A DNA stretch of 64,000 nt from Candidatus Gastranaerophilales bacterium (GTDB taxonomy: Bacteria > Cyanobacteriota > Vampirovibrionia > Gastranaerophilales > Gastranaerophilaceae). Below the pieces are notes generated by a model, which saw only the letters and a list, made by a program, of their open reading frames with translations, made no database searches and was not told the origin of the DNA. The stretch spans positions 79,513-143,512 of the forward strand of contig JAILHI010000027.1 of assembly GCA_024695865.1 (NCBI GenBank), written 5' to 3'. This document shows positions 62,601 through 64,000 of this stretch, piece by piece. Numbering within the stretch: the first letter of the stretch is position 1; the number at the start of each line of letters is the position of its first letter. Made by a program: the position numbers and the translations under genes.

Positions 62601-62844
62601 TATACACTACGACCCGTGGTGGAATCCTGCCGTTGAAGATCAGGCAACAGACAGAGCATACCGTATCGGACAGACGAAAAAGGTATTTGTTTACAGAATT
62701 ATCACAAAGGGTACGGTTGAAGAAAAGATACAGAAACTCAAACAGAGAAAGAGAAACCTTGTGGATTCGGTCATTTCGGTTGACAGAAACATTGGTAAGA
62801 GTTTGAGTTACGCAGACTTGCAGGAAATCTTCTCGTTAGATTAA
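59671..62844 (+). CDS. SWIM zinc-finger / SNF2-family helicase
   Basis: This 1057-residue Swi2/Snf2 ATPase has an N-terminal SWIM finger (C69, C71, C78, H80 in CSCPLEEKWCKH), a bacterial SNF2-associated middle (~100-560), then SNF2_N with LADDMGLGKTLQAL (~615), VVITSYALVRRDI, DESQNIKN (~715; DEAH-box variant), LSGTPIENKL and helicase C with VSLKAGGTGLNLTGAD and DQATDRAYRIGQTKKV. Bacterial HepA/RapA-like SNF2 enzymes remodel protein-DNA or protein-RNA complexes. Single gene. SD not obvious. Confidence 0.92.
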   Translation: MSICYLNHKFLKDSAKPGSWRRGYEVYQKKLVENVTVSRNAVKAEVKGNFKDHYDVSLTFKKDEIVPSCSCPLEEKWCKHVIALGLTAIDEHIYEDYAAKRFKIPRDYSDEQADTLENPQGSYIFHFNPKRRQNFFSILVMERETGKVVRDLEGVFKKFFEKQRTDSSFELNYPEKVNYEIFRMLLTQSRLDKKAGWYDVPILKFDSFFKMLSKAEEVIDGKTKAKLRFTSDVWTLAMSVNFSMVGNVLVALYWKRPDKDDILPFEEIRYFSRQLQWGRYKNLIFPTNISVSALPQNLTKASFTDVKDAEGAKFLYEELPKLKQITEVETAEVIDKLILEENLPKKIVTLGLDYDGSLKASLEFEYDGTRVPYSKQDKNAYITVKKPKEDLLYWVRRNRVHEEQAYQMLLSCKFAPMQTNNLALEKENAIDFYNYYMKQAGEDWVFEEKDNMEFFKIASKPFELCASLDFCSESKDSFVIELYGKIEDEIISFNDLYELVLDNNKYYKANSKGFAELPVQEIFSLMKSFNTIDVYRNDENKYVVKTYRAGIVSEMQNLKMTLKMSRKFSKFWKQISTFSEMDSVVMPKNINAELREYQTKGFGWLWFLYQYGLNGILADDMGLGKTLQALTLLQKAKEKDKQAPNLVICPTSVVFNWENEIQKFAPKLKCIKLSGTERKELFKDIDDYDVVITSYALVRRDIKDLVKHNFRYIILDESQNIKNADSITAQSVKQLKSTHKLALSGTPIENKLEELWSVFDFLMPGFLFEESEFNYRYVTPITERDDKIVEKRLKSQIYPFILRRMKRDVAKDLPDKVENIAYCELTPEQKDFYLDVLDSTKEELFKSIEQNGLEKSRLSIFSALLRLRQICCHPKLYDKDGKKGNIQSGKFEQLKTMLEQIIAEKHRVLLFSQFVDMLDIIKAWLEREGIKHEYLTGKTKDRGEVVERFNTDPTIPIFLVSLKAGGTGLNLTGADYVIHYDPWWNPAVEDQATDRAYRIGQTKKVFVYRIITKGTVEEKIQKLKQRKRNLVDSVISVDRNIGKSLSYADLQEIFSLD

Positions 62845-62887
62845 AACTTGATAAAATTTTTGGATTAAATATAATAGAAACATACAA

Positions 62888-62960
<73 letters not shown>

Positions 62961-62978
62961 TTTCTTAAAATCAATAAA

Positions 62979-63010
62979 GACAAGACTTTCGGGTTTTGTC
63001 ATTTTTTTTG
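62979..63010 (+). terminator. Intrinsic terminator of tRNA-Thr
   Basis: GACAAGAC (62979-62986) pairs with GTTTTGTC (62993-63000) around TTTCGG, followed by ATTTTTTTTG. Confidence 0.88.
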
Positions 63011-63028
63011 TTTAAAAAGTATTTTTTG

Positions 63029-63052
63029 AATTTAGGTACAAATTTAGGTACA
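63029..63052. repeat. Tandem 12-bp direct repeat next to tRNA-Thr, possible attachment-site scar
   Basis: AATTTAGGTACA occurs twice in tandem. Repeats of the type TTxGGTACAAATTxGGTACA are often seen between a tRNA 3' end and a tyrosine-integrase gene. No integrase gene remains. The ~377-nt stretch 62961-63337 holds only the tRNA terminator, this repeat and a short reverse open frame. Confidence 0.5.
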
Positions 63053-63182
63053 TGAATTTTTTGAAATCGTATAAAATAAATAACAAAAATTTTAAAAATA
63101 GCGGAATTACTCCTGTTTATATATCTAACCATAGAAAACAACTTTTAAATTTTGCATAAAAAATTAAGGTATTTACCGAAAC

Positions 63183-63299
63183 TCAAAAAGTCGTGCGGAA
63201 AATGTGTTTTGTTGTAAAAGTTTCAATGTCGTCTTTCCATGACAGAGAGCCGAAATTGTCGATTCTCTCGTTCCCGATTGTCAAAAAATAATCAAGCAT
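63183..63299 (-). pseudogene. 38-residue fragment, possible gene remnant
   Basis: A reverse frame ATG-to-TGA encodes MLDYFLTIGNERIDNFGSLS and 18 more residues. The composition looks like real protein (e.g. FGSLSWKDDIETF), but the frame is short, has no SD, and is alone next to a candidate attachment scar. It may be a decayed gene end or chance. Confidence 0.3.
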
Positions 63300-63337
63300 A
63301 CACTTTAAACTTCTTTAAATAGTGGTATAATGATGAT

Positions 63338-63682
63338 ATGAGGAAAATACTTATACTTTTGTTTTTGTTTTGTGGCTTGTCGGTTCTTGCTGATGCTCAT
63401 TATCCTGCAAAATATAACCACGATAAAAATCCGGGGCAATACCCTCAAGAAATGATTATGGCTTTTGGTAAAGCCCGTCTTGATAATTATTTTTCATTAC
63501 CCGAAAACGAAAGAAACGACATAGAAATTAATCAGTGGGGCGATTATTCTGTTGATTTTAACGGACCTGCTCTCAATTCAAAATACGCACCCGATACAAT
63601 AATATCGCCGTTCGTTCCAAAATGGCAACGAGACAGGGCTGCATATTATTTTGAACAGGGCTTAAAAATGCAGAAGCGTTAG
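63338..63682 (+). CDS. Small secreted protein of unknown function
   Basis: The 114-residue precursor has a signal peptide (MRKILILLFLFCGLSVLADA, cut before HYPAK). The mature part is rich in aromatic residues and Asn (e.g. QYPQEMIMAFGKARLDNYF, FVPKWQRDRAAYYFEQGLK). A TATAAT box (63326-63331) ends 6 nt before the ATG with no SD, so the transcript may be leaderless. No family is recognised. Confidence 0.65.
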   Translation: MRKILILLFLFCGLSVLADAHYPAKYNHDKNPGQYPQEMIMAFGKARLDNYFSLPENERNDIEINQWGDYSVDFNGPALNSKYAPDTIISPFVPKWQRDRAAYYFEQGLKMQKR

Positions 63683-63739
63683 CCCGGTGTAAATTCCGTA
63701 AGACTTATTGAATATTGAATATCTCTTGTCCTGTCCTCA

Positions 63740-64000
63740 TTAAAGTAAGTAGGGTGCAAAAAGGAACGTTTGCACCAAAATAATATGTTTTATTCGGCTG
63801 GATACTTCGCTGCCGCTCAGTATGACAGATGTATTTTCGTAACGGGATTGCCCTCCTCTCAATGACGGCATACTTTTTTGCGAGCGAAATCTCTTACCGC
63901 CCTCGCAATAAACGTGCCTACGTAAACACTTCCGCCGTTTCATCACCGCCGTACGTGTTTACTTCGCACTCTGCTCGGGCGGCGCTGTCTTGGATTTTGA
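63740..64000. repeat. Dispersed palindromic repeat block at the window end, no gene
   Basis: Units recur from the 2134-2650 block: GTAGGGTGC...TTTGCACC hairpin (63749-63776), GGCTGGATACTTCGC...CTCAGTATGACAG (63797-63828, compare 2351-2385), GATTGCC...TCAATGACGG, and a GC-rich tail whose reverse complement begins CAAAATCCAAGACAGCGCCG, close to CAAAAATCAAGACAGTGTAACG at 2584-2605. An open frame on the reverse strand here (63740-63946) looks like repeat readthrough. Confidence 0.7.

Noticed and set aside
63740..63946. 68-residue reverse frame at the window end
   Set aside because: It reads through dispersed repeat units; composition is not protein-like.

Overview
The window looks like chromosome of a low-GC, Gram-negative, non-photosynthetic relative of the cyanobacteria, most likely a gut-type Vampirovibrionia / Melainabacteria (Gastranaerophilales). 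The strongest evidence is RNA polymerase. The beta' subunit is encoded by two genes, rpoC1 and rpoC2, broken at the cyanobacterial position, and rpoC2 carries a trigger-loop insertion of about 655 residues. Supporting evidence is an outer-membrane programme (lpxK, a GT9 heptosyltransferase-like gene, rfaE2, an MlaE/F/D lipid transporter) beside an S-layer-homology protein and a CsaB-type pyruvyltransferase. No photosynthesis or respiratory gene was seen. The lineage is inferred from gene structure, not from a database search.

Layout. 1-6100: a partial DUF47 gene under a sigma factor gene, an unknown helical protein, a block of GC-richer dispersed repeats, tyrA, and gmk-nif3-(secreted protein)-rsmD. 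6100-12000: an FkbM methyltransferase, then a reverse-strand stress/redox group (Hsp20, TM1266-like ACT protein, CoA-disulfide-reductase-like flavoprotein), small unknown proteins and dnaB. 12100-16500: a zinc-ribbon/LemA/M48-protease operon, then a PfkB sugar kinase overlapping csaB. 16500-24000: a second Hsp20, a MIF-like tautomerase, an MFS transporter, rfbC-rfbD-rfbA, TspO, a thioesterase and two envelope proteins. 24000-33100: rpoB-rpoC1-rpoC2 with a near-consensus promoter and a terminator. 33200-43400: nnrD, trmL, a CDP-alcohol phosphatidyltransferase, an oxidoreductase, an orphan histidine kinase, rfaE2, a PpiC-type lipoprotein and mfd.

43400-54300: a monocistronic 1785-residue protein with a papain-like Gln/Cys/His/Asn signature split by about 675 residues, an orphan acyl-CoA dehydratase activase, a five-repeat J-domain protein, the SLH protein, a secreted coiled-coil protein and a DUF2971 protein. 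54279-59341: mlaE-mlaF-mlaD-lpxK-GT9, which joins lipid trafficking to LPS synthesis. 59342-64000: a candidate small RNA, a SWIM/SNF2 helicase, tRNA-Thr(CGU), a possible integration scar, a small secreted protein and more dispersed repeats.

The best candidates for undescribed biology are the giant papain-like protein, the repeat-J-domain protein, the rod-shaped RNA at 59441, the hairpin between Shine-Dalgarno and start codon at 8499-8532, and the dispersed palindromic repeats. No CRISPR array, intact prophage, insertion sequence or rRNA was found.
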